The translations under genes were made by a program, and so were the position numbers. From assembly GCF_024199945.1 (NCBI RefSeq), contig NZ_JANADP010000001.1, forward strand, positions 8,122,001 to 8,186,000: a stretch of 64,000 bases of DNA. Reading direction: 5' to 3'. Below, one piece after another: positions 46,029-53,048 of the stretch. Position 1 is the first letter of the stretch. Each line of letters begins with the position of its first letter. The DNA comes from Bradyrhizobium sp. CCGUVB4N. GTDB lineage: Bacteria > Pseudomonadota > Alphaproteobacteria > Rhizobiales > Xanthobacteraceae. The notes below the pieces were generated by a model. The model had not been told where the DNA came from. It did no database searches and saw only the letters and a program-made list of their open reading frames with translations.

Positions 46029-46171
46029 GTGGACAAATTGGACAGGTTGGACATTTGTCCACCTTGTCCAACGGTCCAAAGTCTACTTCCCACACACCCC
46101 CGAAGGGGTGTGGGGAGTGGACAAGGTGGACAGTTGGACAAGACCCCTAGGGAGAATGTCCACTTTGTCCA
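46029..46171. repeat. Iteron-like repeats around a hairpin, probable replication origin
   Basis: TGGACA occurs at 46030, 46039, 46048 and, inverted, TGTCCA at 46056 and 46065, all 8-9 bases apart. A second block has TGGACA at 46118, 46127, 46135 and TGTCCA at 46157 and 46166. Between them is a hairpin CACACCCC-CGAA-GGGGTGTG (46093-46112). The phased repeats follow directly after PrimPol and helicase genes, as expected for an origin. Confidence 0.65.
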
Positions 46172-46253
46172 CTTCCGTAGAGATATTTGTTAGAGGTGTT
46201 ACCGCCACAATTTGAAAACGGGAATCGCCGCAAATCTGGCGACAACATCCTCT

Positions 46254-47332
46254 TCAGTGGCCGGCACTTGAGATCGAGCAGGTAAGCGGCTCTGGCGAAC
46301 GCAGTTCGCATCGGATGCCGCCCGGTCGATACTGCAGATCGACCGCGCCGCCGAAATCGCTGGACAACATTCTTTCGATCAATCTCGATCCGAAGCCCTT
46401 GCTGGTGGGTACGGCGACGGCAGGTCCACCTGCTTCCTCCCAAACGAACCGAAAGCCGGGATGAACCTGATCTCCATTCGACCAGCTTATGTCGATCGTG
46501 CCATCTTGATTGGAAAGACCACCGTATTTGATCGCATTGGTCGCTAGTTCGTGGACGGCCAAGGCCAAGGAGAGCGCCTGCCGCGGCTCAAGCGCAACAT
46601 CGGGGCCCCCCGCGTGGATGCGCTTCTCTTTCGTTCGGTGCGGGGCCAAAGCACCTTCGACGACTTGCTCGATCGGCGCACTGACCCAGCTTGCTCGCGT
46701 CAAAATGTCGTGTGCATGTCCGAGTGCAATCAGCCGCGCGAGAAAGACCTCGCGAGCGACCGCATGCTGGTCACCTTGGAATGTCTGGTTCGCGATGGCA
46801 CCGACCGTCGTCAACGTATTTTTGATGCGATGCTCCAGCTCGCGCATCAGCATTTCCTGGCGAGCAGCGGCTTCATCTAAGGCGAGCGCCGCCTGATGCT
46901 CTTCAGTGATATCGCGGGAGATGGACAGCACGTGGCTCGGCTTGCCATCGTCGCCTAGAATTGGTGAGACGTATACGTCCCAAAATTTCGGTGTACCAGC
47001 CGCTGTGTTTGCTGCTCCGGTGAAACGTGCCGTCCCCCCCGCTAAGGCAGTAACAATCGCCTGTTTGGCCTCTCTGTTTCCGGCACCTTCCCAGAAGTCA
47101 GGCCACGGACAACCCTTAGTTTGCCGAAGTCCTCGACCTCCATCACCCGTTTGCCGCCCTCGCTCATGAACTGAAGTCGGCCATCCAGATCTAGAATCTT
47201 GATGCAATCACCGCTGGCGGACAGAACGCTACGTAGCACGTCGAAATTGCCGACGAGGCCTTGCCCGGCAGCTTCCAATTCTTCTTCCAGCAATGTGAGA
47301 CTTCCCGCCCGCATCATCCCGACCCTGCGCAA
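46254..47332 (-). pseudogene. HWE-family sensor histidine kinase, frameshifted
   Basis: The N-terminal PAS part (47332 back to about 47115) and the kinase part (46254-47120) are in different frames: the protein reads GGKRVMEVEDFGKLR in one frame and continues GCPWPDFWEGAGNREAKQ in the other. One base is missing near 47111-47121. The kinase part has the HWE H-box MRELEHRIKNTLTTVGAIA, N-box ELATNAIKYGG and the W-x-E motif VWEEAGGP. Either a true pseudogene or a base-calling error. It would be a stand-alone sensor kinase. Confidence 0.7.
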
Positions 47333-47624
47333 TCAAGAACGTTCACAGCCTTAAACGGGTCCGCGCCAGATCCAGTTAAGGTACGCTTGTATGTAAAACT
47401 CGAAATTGTCTCGTCGAGGAAGTCAAAAAAAGAAACCCCAGCGTCACGGGGGGCTTCGTTTCCTATCTGTTCCTCTCGGGACCCCGCCTTAGCGCAGCAG
47501 CCATAATTTGACTCGCTCGTGTCATGGTACCGGAATAGAGTTCCAAGATCACCGCCCGGTCCTTGGCGTCTATCGGTGACTGAGAGACTTCTTGAGCTTT
47601 CGCCCGCCACCAGGGGAAAGCCGC

Positions 47625-47816
47625 ATGCCGCGTCAGCGCTCAACGCCGCACACATTTGAACAACGGCTCGATGAGGCCAAGGCCCGCATTCGCGATAGGA
47701 TTTCACAACTCCCGCCGGGCAAAGAGCGAGACGAGCTGGAACAGAAGATTGGTCAGCTGGAAACGGCCGCCAGCTGGAACCAAGCGCTTTTGCCATCGTC
47801 CATTCAGTCCAAGTAA
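47625..47816 (+). CDS. Small helical protein, family with the gene at 48198
   Basis: A 63-residue protein, MPRQRSTPHTFEQRLDEAKARIRDRISQLPPGKERDELEQKIGQLETAASWNQ. AGGGGA is seven bases before the ATG. It shares the pattern (R/E)SLEERL...LPHGPxRExxxxxxxQxET with the gene at 48198. Mostly coiled-coil helix. Function unknown. The 47333-47624 gap shows nothing else. Confidence 0.55.
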   Translation: MPRQRSTPHTFEQRLDEAKARIRDRISQLPPGKERDELEQKIGQLETAASWNQALLPSSIQSK

Positions 47817-47817
47817 G

Positions 47818-48003
47818 ATGAATCCGCAGCACGCGTACCGGGCCTACCTGATCGATCCAGACGGCCACATCGTATCTCGCGTAGACTTGAAATGCGACGA
47901 TGACGACAGCGCCAAGGATCGAGCCAAATCGCTCGTGGACGGTCACGACGTAGAGCTATGGGACGGATCGCGGAAGATAGTGACTTTCTCACACAAAGAG
48001 TAA
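47818..48003 (+). CDS. Small protein of unknown function
   Basis: A 61-residue protein, MNPQHAYRAYLIDPDGHIV plus SRVDLKCDDDDSAKDRAKSL and a C-terminal ELWDGSRKIV. It starts one base after the preceding stop, so both are co-transcribed. Small proteins of this shape are common in rhizobial genomes. Function unknown. Confidence 0.55.
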   Translation: MNPQHAYRAYLIDPDGHIVSRVDLKCDDDDSAKDRAKSLVDGHDVELWDGSRKIVTFSHKE

Positions 48004-48197
48004 CGGCGCCTCAGCTAATAGGCCCAAGGGGGCCGGGATCGCTTGCCGCCCCGATTACTTCCTCGGGCTAGCGCCGGTCCTGGCATTCGCAGCGCGTTGT
48101 GCCCCGTGCGAATTTGGGGCGGGGCTCAAGTTTCAATCGGGGAACCTAATCATTAACGGGCAGTTGGGAGACATCGCAACAGTTCAAGGAGCGCCCG

Positions 48198-48401
48198 ATG
48201 ACAGAGCGCCGCCCCCGAGAAAAGCAAACTCGTTCCCTTGAAGAGCGCCTTTCCGAAGAAGCCAAGCTCCTCCGTGAAGAGGCCCAGTTGCTCCCCCATG
48301 GACCTGTACGCGAAGCGGCCCTGCGCAGAGCGCGCCAAGCCGAGACTGGCTCGCACATGAGCGAATGGCTGAGGTCTCCGGGACTACAGGCGCCGGAATA
48401 A
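48198..48401 (+). CDS. Small helical protein, homologue of the gene at 47625
   Basis: A 67-residue protein, MTERRPREKQTRSLEERLSEEAKLLREEAQLLPHGPVREAALRRARQAETGSHMSEWLRSPGLQAPE. It ends with SEWLRSPGLQAPE, a motif seen in small rhizobial proteins. Function unknown. Confidence 0.55.
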   Translation: MTERRPREKQTRSLEERLSEEAKLLREEAQLLPHGPVREAALRRARQAETGSHMSEWLRSPGLQAPE

Positions 48402-48457
48402 ACTCCGTAAGATACCGGGGACGAGCAACTTTTGGCTTCGCTGCTTGTCTTATCTGA

Positions 48458-48610
48458 ATGAAGTCTTCCACCAAGCCAGAGCTAGAGGCTAGGCTCGCCC
48501 GATACCGCGAGCTTACACACCAGTATTTCGATGCTGTGTCGGTCGAAAACATGCGGGTTGCAACAGCGGAACTAGAGCAGCAAATCCGAGACTTCAAAGA
48601 GAAAGAGTAA
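48458..48610 (+). CDS. Small helical protein (50 residues)
   Basis: MKSSTKPELEARLARYRELTHQYFDAVSVENMRVATAELEQQIRDFKEKE, an all-helical short protein, probably a coiled coil. It has no clear ribosome site. The region after it (48611-49023) shows no gene, only weak inverted repeats such as GGGCT/AGCCC. Confidence 0.45.
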   Translation: MKSSTKPELEARLARYRELTHQYFDAVSVENMRVATAELEQQIRDFKEKE

Positions 48611-49023
48611 GGCGTCCCAGCGGGTGCGCGGCTCCGAACTTTACTGCCCGGAGAATTTCACCTGAGGAATTTCCGCCTCAGAATTTGATTAGGGCGCTCT
48701 GTCTCGCTCTTCACGGCAAACCACTGCAAACTCATAGCGACGTCTATTCGCGTCTTTCTGCACTTCGCACGATAGCCTGCTATTGCGCTGCGGACGCTGT
48801 AGCCTTTCGTACCCCTCTTGGGTCCTTCCGGGGCCGCCCCCGGTGCGGGTGACGCGCGACCGCCCGATCTGGCTAGATACAAAATTTCAAAAGTGACTTT
48901 TTGTTCTCGGATGAGCGTCTGCCTCCAGACCAAGAGCATGCGCAGCGGTTACCGGATTGGGCTGTAGCGGAATAGCCCATTGTCCGACGCTGAAGGCAGT
49001 TCAATCGCCTTCAGGATGACCCG

Positions 49024-49545
49024 ATGTCCACTACCACTCCGCTGTATCCGCCCGATTTTCGCGCTTTCCCTATTTCGCCATCCGCTCGGAAGCGACGCAA
49101 AAATCCGCGCACCGTCTCGATGCCCGAGCGTGTCGGGCCGTTTGCGAGACTCGTTTTCGCCGAGATGGCGCGCCAGCGAGTGACCTACGACTCTCTGGAA
49201 GAGCGCAGCGGCGTGCGCAGGGCTACGTTGAAGGCTTGGAGAAAGAAGAACCGTCCCGGTCTGGAGAGCATCGAGGCAGCCCTGGCAACGCTCGGATTCG
49301 GCCTTGTCCCCGTCGCCGCACTCGAAGTGCTGAGCCCTGAACTCGCGGGCGAACTCACGGCGCTCGCCCTCAAGATGCGAGTGAATATCCCGCAGACCTG
49401 GGCTGCTCTGATCGATATTTGCGTCGAGCAGAAGCTTCTCCGCATGCGAGCCGAAGAGCGCGCCGCCATTCTGGCCGAGCATGAATCGCGCATCGCTGGC
49501 ATCCCCGCCAACGACAATAAGAAGCGCCGCCGCAAAGCGGCTTAA
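49024..49545 (+). CDS. HTH-domain protein
   Basis: A 173-residue protein. A helix-turn-helix is visible at MARQRVTYDSLEERSGVRRATLKAWRKKNRPGLESIEAALATLGFGLVPV, the Cro/C1-type arrangement. A basic C terminus (NKKRRRKAA) follows. AGGA lies seven bases before the ATG, behind a GAAGGC/GCCTTC hairpin. It may control the neighbouring island genes. Confidence 0.65.
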   Translation: MSTTTPLYPPDFRAFPISPSARKRRKNPRTVSMPERVGPFARLVFAEMARQRVTYDSLEERSGVRRATLKAWRKKNRPGLESIEAALATLGFGLVPVAALEVLSPELAGELTALALKMRVNIPQTWAALIDICVEQKLLRMRAEERAAILAEHESRIAGIPANDNKKRRRKAA

Positions 49546-49598
49546 AGGATACCGAAACAGTCCCGACAGCCGCCCGCGATTTTCCCATACTCCTCCCG

Positions 49599-49626
49599 TT
49601 AGTTGGTGCTCCTCCACACCAACTAA
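49599..49626. promoter_or_regulatory. Operator-like inverted repeat
   Basis: TTAGTTGGTG (49599-49608) and CACCAACTAA (49617-49626) are perfect 10-base arms with an 8-base centre, 65 bases before the next gene. It probably controls the small HTH gene at 49691. Confidence 0.55.
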
Positions 49627-49690
49627 TGGGTGAAACCGAGGCCGGTGCATTTGGCTATCAAACGCACCGGCCACTTCCAGATGGGACATC

Positions 49691-49870
49691 ATGTCTAAGA
49701 TCTATCTCTCACGGACCCAAGCCGCAAAGCGGATCGGCCGTTGCGCGAAGACCCTCCGCAACCTCGCCAAGCGTGGCGATGGCCCTCCGTTTCTCTTGAT
49801 CGGTGATCGACCTGCTTATCCGGCCGATCAGCTTCAAGTCTGGATTGCAGCCGGCGGAGACGCCCAATGA
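49691..49870 (+). CDS. Small HTH protein, AlpA-like
   Basis: A 59-residue protein, MSKIYLSRTQAAKRIGRCAKTLRNLAKRGDGPPFLLIGDRPAYPADQLQVWIAAGG. The helix-turn-helix and wing resemble excisionase/MerR-type proteins. It overlaps the next gene by four bases (ATGA). Likely a regulator of the phage-like segment. Confidence 0.65.
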   Translation: MSKIYLSRTQAAKRIGRCAKTLRNLAKRGDGPPFLLIGDRPAYPADQLQVWIAAGGDAQ

Positions 49871-50157
49871 GCCGCGCCAAGCTTCTCGCCGACCTCAAGG
49901 CGGCGTCCGTAGATTACGCAGCGGCTCAGCGCCAACTTGCGGTCGAGCGTTTCAACGTCCAGCACGGAATCGCGCACAATCTGATGTTCGCCGAGAGCCG
50001 CGAGCATGTCGCCTACCACCGCTGGCTCGGTGCTCATGAAGCATTCACGACCAGTGCGCCGAAGCCGGCTATCGCGACCAAGCTCGGCCCGAAGGCATCG
50101 ACCGTCGCACCGCGAGACCCCGGCGCAGAGGCCGTCGCCAACTACTGGCGGCGCTAA
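49867..50157 (+). CDS. Island protein of unknown function
   Basis: A 96-residue helix-rich protein starting MSRAKLLADLKAASVDYAAAQRQLAVERFNVQHGI, translationally coupled to the HTH gene before it. The IS element inserted 11 bases after its stop. No family recognised. Confidence 0.5.
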   Translation: MSRAKLLADLKAASVDYAAAQRQLAVERFNVQHGIAHNLMFAESREHVAYHRWLGAHEAFTTSAPKPAIATKLGPKASTVAPRDPGAEAVANYWRR

Positions 50158-50199
50158 GTTCCACCCCCTGAGCTTGACTTTGGCCAATTTTGAACTCGT

Positions 50200-50484
50200 T
50201 CATGGGATACGCGGACCCCTGAACATGGGATCGTTCTCGACGATTTCATGAGCGCTCGTGAGCATGAGTTTCATGCGCCCCATATTGCCAAAGGTTGTCC
50301 AGCGCCCCTTCACGTTCGACCAGTAGAAGAGCTCGAAGCGATCGGTATCTGGAATGGGGCGCAGCCGTGCGACCGGATTTGAAGTCCGACGGTTGATAAC
50401 TAAATAACCGCTACGGCTCTTTTCTATGTCGTGATGCGTGAACTGAGCAGCAATCTGGGCAAGCGTTGGGTCGGATTTTGCCAT
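50200..50484 (-). CDS. IS passenger protein of unknown function
   Basis: A 94-residue protein (MAKSDPTLAQIAAQFTHHDIEKSRSGYLVINRRTSNPVARLRPIPDTDRFELFYWSNVKGRWTTFGNMGRMKLMLTSAHEIVEND). It is inside the left inverted repeat and is read divergently from the transposase. Similar small proteins are recalled from Bradyrhizobium. It may be a passenger or a transposition regulator. Confidence 0.5.
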   Translation of the reverse strand: MAKSDPTLAQIAAQFTHHDIEKSRSGYLVINRRTSNPVARLRPIPDTDRFELFYWSNVKGRWTTFGNMGRMKLMLTSAHEIVENDPMFRGPRIP

Positions 50485-50599
50485 AGCGCTCAATGTGCTC
50501 GATCGGTGCCGCGCGGGCCAGAGTGGATCGGTTTGCCGATTCAATTTGTCGCAGCTGGACGAGGTTGCCGCGATTCAACATGCCGATTCTACCGATGGG

Positions 50600-51979
50600 A
50601 TGCAACACGCCCGTCTTCTTCCCCGCTCTTGCGATCCGCTGCCGCCGCGTTTTGCAGCCCGGCTTGCAGTCTTCACCGATCTGTTCACGCGTCCTACCTG
50701 GCCGAATGTTCTGATGCTGCTCGCCGGCGTTATCCTGGCGCCCGGCCGGCGCACTGTCACGGCGGCGCTGCGCATCCTCGGGCGAGAGCGCGATCCCGAT
50801 TTCTGTACTTTCCATCGCGTCCTCAACCGGGCGGCGTGGTCGTCGCGGGCCGCGGCAGGCCGCCTGCTGCTCCTGCTGATCAAGGTCTTCGTGGCGGCCG
50901 GCGAGCCAGTGGTGATCGGGCTCGATGACACCATCGAGCGGCGCTGGGGACCCAAGATCAGCGCCCGCGGCATCTATCGCGACCCGGTGCGCTCCTCCAA
51001 GGGGCACTTCGTCAAAGCCAGCGGTCTGCGCTGGCTTTCCGCCATGTTGCTGGTGCGCGTGCCGTGGGCCGATCGCATCATGGCGCTGCCCTTCCTCACA
51101 CTGCTCGCCCCCTCCAAACGCTTCTATGACGGCAAGTCGCGCTCGCCCAAGACGCTGCTCGATTGGGCCCGCCAGGCTGCTTGGCAAATCCATCGTTGGC
51201 TGCCCGATCGATATATCGTACTGGTCGCCGACAGCGCCTTTGCCGCCATCGAGTTCCTTGCCGCTGTCCGCAAGCATGTCTGCATTGTCACCCGCCTGCG
51301 CCTCGATGCCAACCTGTTCGAATTTCCCCGACCAAAGCGCAAAGGTCGTGGCCGCCCTCCAATCCGAGGTAAGCCCCACAAAAAACTCTCTGCCATCCTC
51401 AAGGATCGCAACGTGTCCTGGACGCGCTACCGGGTCAGTCTCTGGTACGGCCGAACCAATCGCATTGTCGAGATCGCAACCGGCACCGCTCTGTGGTATC
51501 GCGGCGGCGTTCCGCCGGTACCGATCCGCTGGCTTCTCGTCCGCGACCCAACCGGCGAGTTCGACCCGCAGGCCTTCCTGGCGACCGATCTCAACGCTCT
51601 TCCCCGCGACATCCTCGCCTGGTTCGTCACTCGCTGGCAGGTCGAAGTCACCTTCGAGGAAGTTCGCGCTCACCTCGGTGTCGAGACCCAGCGCCAATGG
51701 TCGGACAAAGCCATTCTGCGCACTACCCCGATCTTGCTCGGCCTCTACTCCATCGTCACGCTATGGACCCACGACCTCGCCAAGGCACAAAAGCTCAAGC
51801 CCAGAACCGCGGCTTGGTATCCAAAAGCCGCGCTGACCTTTAGCGATGCGATCGCATCCGTCCGACGCCAAATATGGGCTCATCAGATTTCTTTCATGTC
51901 CCGGCCGCGCCGGAACAGTATAGAAATTCCGCGCCATATCTGGCGCCGGATGGAGAACGCGCTCGCCTACGCCGCATAA
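50600..51979 (+). CDS. DDE-type transposase
   Basis: About 459 residues if started at the ATG at 50600; an ATG at 50495 would add 35. Catalytic Asp in VIGLDDTIERRWG, second Asp in VLVADSAFAAIEFL and Glu in VEVTFEEVRAHLG form a DDE triad; IYRDPVRSSKGHFVKASGLRW is typical of the DDE_5/IS701-like group. The frame is intact, so the IS could still move. Confidence 0.85.
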   Translation: MQHARLLPRSCDPLPPRFAARLAVFTDLFTRPTWPNVLMLLAGVILAPGRRTVTAALRILGRERDPDFCTFHRVLNRAAWSSRAAAGRLLLLLIKVFVAAGEPVVIGLDDTIERRWGPKISARGIYRDPVRSSKGHFVKASGLRWLSAMLLVRVPWADRIMALPFLTLLAPSKRFYDGKSRSPKTLLDWARQAAWQIHRWLPDRYIVLVADSAFAAIEFLAAVRKHVCIVTRLRLDANLFEFPRPKRKGRGRPPIRGKPHKKLSAILKDRNVSWTRYRVSLWYGRTNRIVEIATGTALWYRGGVPPVPIRWLLVRDPTGEFDPQAFLATDLNALPRDILAWFVTRWQVEVTFEEVRAHLGVETQRQWSDKAILRTTPILLGLYSIVTLWTHDLAKAQKLKPRTAAWYPKAALTFSDAIASVRRQIWAHQISFMSRPRRNSIEIPRHIWRRMENALAYAA

Positions 51980-52009
51980 ATCGGCCAAAGTCGAGCTGAG
52001 AACAATCCC

Positions 52010-52792
52010 ATGAACCTTATCCAGAAGCTGCTCGGCAAGAAGCCGATTACCTCCGCCGCTATCGTCACTGAGATCGAGAAGGCGCGCGCCGAACATGACG
52101 CTGCCCTTGCTAAGCGCGGCGCAGCGCTGACCGGTCTCGGCTTGATGGATGATGCCGCCCATCAGAAGGCCGAAGCAGAATACGAAGTGCACCGGCGTGC
52201 TGCCGATCGCGCCGCCGCGCGCCTCGCTGATCTTGAAAAGGCGCACATGGAAGCGCTCGCGACCGAAGCAGGGGCCGAGAAGCAAGCCGAGGCAGAACGC
52301 TTCCGCCAGCGTGTCACGAACGCGCGCAATGAAGTTGAGGTTGGGGCAGCGGCCTTGCTTCGCGAGTACGACGCCATGGCTGCAAAGCTTGGCGACATCA
52401 TCGCCCAGCTCGTCGAGATCGACACCGAGGCGAGCGCGGTTAACGAAGCTGGCCGACGCGCGCCGGGCTTCGAGCCGGTTCGCAGCATCGACGCCGCGCA
52501 TCGTCAGCACCCGGGTCGGCAAGCGAGCGAACGTCGGGAGATGCAGCAGTGCTGGGTGTTCGCAAACGGAGATGTGATTCCCGTGCGAACCAACGCGGGC
52601 GGCAACGTGATCAAGGAAGAGCCGCGCTGGGTTCATCATGAACAGCGGTTCGATACCCCGCGCCATGAACAGCGTGAGATTGTCGTGTCGAACACCCAAG
52701 CCCGCCCGGGCCATTATGAAGCCGGTCTGATCGGCATCGTGCTTCCTCCCGGTTTTGCCCGTGGTGCCGCTCATTGGCCGCGCAAGTCATGA
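52010..52792 (+). CDS. Phage-like coiled-coil protein of unknown function
   Basis: A 260-residue protein, MNLIQKLLGKKPITSAAIVTEIEKARAEHDAALAKRGAALTG, with a long alanine/glutamate-rich coiled coil (residues about 20-150) and a C-terminal domain with CWVFANGDVIPVR and HWPRKS. It directly precedes a tail assembly chaperone gene with an ATGA overlap. Role in tail or head assembly possible, not shown. Confidence 0.5.
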   Translation: MNLIQKLLGKKPITSAAIVTEIEKARAEHDAALAKRGAALTGLGLMDDAAHQKAEAEYEVHRRAADRAAARLADLEKAHMEALATEAGAEKQAEAERFRQRVTNARNEVEVGAAALLREYDAMAAKLGDIIAQLVEIDTEASAVNEAGRRAPGFEPVRSIDAAHRQHPGRQASERREMQQCWVFANGDVIPVRTNAGGNVIKEEPRWVHHEQRFDTPRHEQREIVVSNTQARPGHYEAGLIGIVLPPGFARGAAHWPRKS

Positions 52793-53043
52793 GCGCACCC
52801 GCAGAAATCACGCTCAATGTTCCCATCGAAATCGATGGGGCGCGCCATGATAAGATCGCGGTGGCTTCGTTCGACGCCATTGCGAACTTCCGGACCAACT
52901 CGCCCGAGCAGGTTATCCGTTCCATGTCTCAAGTATTCGGCGTGCCGCGCCGAGTCATTCGGCACCTTGACCCCGCCGATGCGCAACGCGCGGGGGATTT
53001 GGTGGTCGCGCTGCTCAACGAAACGTCGCCCTCATTTAGGTAA
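52789..53043 (+). CDS. Phage tail assembly chaperone-like protein
   Basis: An 84-residue protein, MSAPAEITLNVPIEIDGARHDKIAVASFDAIANFRTNSPEQVIRSMSQVFGVPRRVIRHLDPADAQRAGDLVVALL, of the Mu gp41/E-type tail assembly group, small proteins that sit between tube and tape measure genes. Next is the tape measure gene, five bases later. This order is the normal phage tail order. Confidence 0.7.
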   Translation: MSAPAEITLNVPIEIDGARHDKIAVASFDAIANFRTNSPEQVIRSMSQVFGVPRRVIRHLDPADAQRAGDLVVALLNETSPSFR

Positions 53044-53048
53044 AGAAC

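Larger units (their letters stand above)
50168..52000. mobile_element. Insertion sequence with transposase and passenger gene, flanked by 5-bp direct repeats
   Basis: CTTGACTTTGGCCAATTT (50173-50190) and, inverted, CTCGACTTTGGCCGATTT (51978-51995) are terminal inverted repeats with 16 of 18 matches. The flanking CTGAG (50168-50172 and 51996-52000) is a target duplication. The IS is about 1.82 kb. It carries a transposase and, divergently, a 94-residue gene. The right repeat overlaps the transposase stop. Confidence 0.8.

Noticed and set aside
46029..46171. CRISPR array
   Set aside because: Repeat units are 6 bases at 8-9 base distance, far too short for repeats and spacers.
46029..46200. Iteron region read as coding sequence with a 3-codon repeat
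   Set aside because: The 9-base period would give a repeat of codons, but both direct and inverted units occur, the helicase frame ends before it and all frames soon meet stops.
47314..47946. Open frame of 210 residues on the minus strand
   Set aside because: Opposes two small genes with ribosome sites; sequence looks random with no family feature.
48949..49692. Open frame of 247 residues on the minus strand
   Set aside because: Covers the HTH gene at 49024 on the other strand, which has a conserved helix-turn-helix and a ribosome site.
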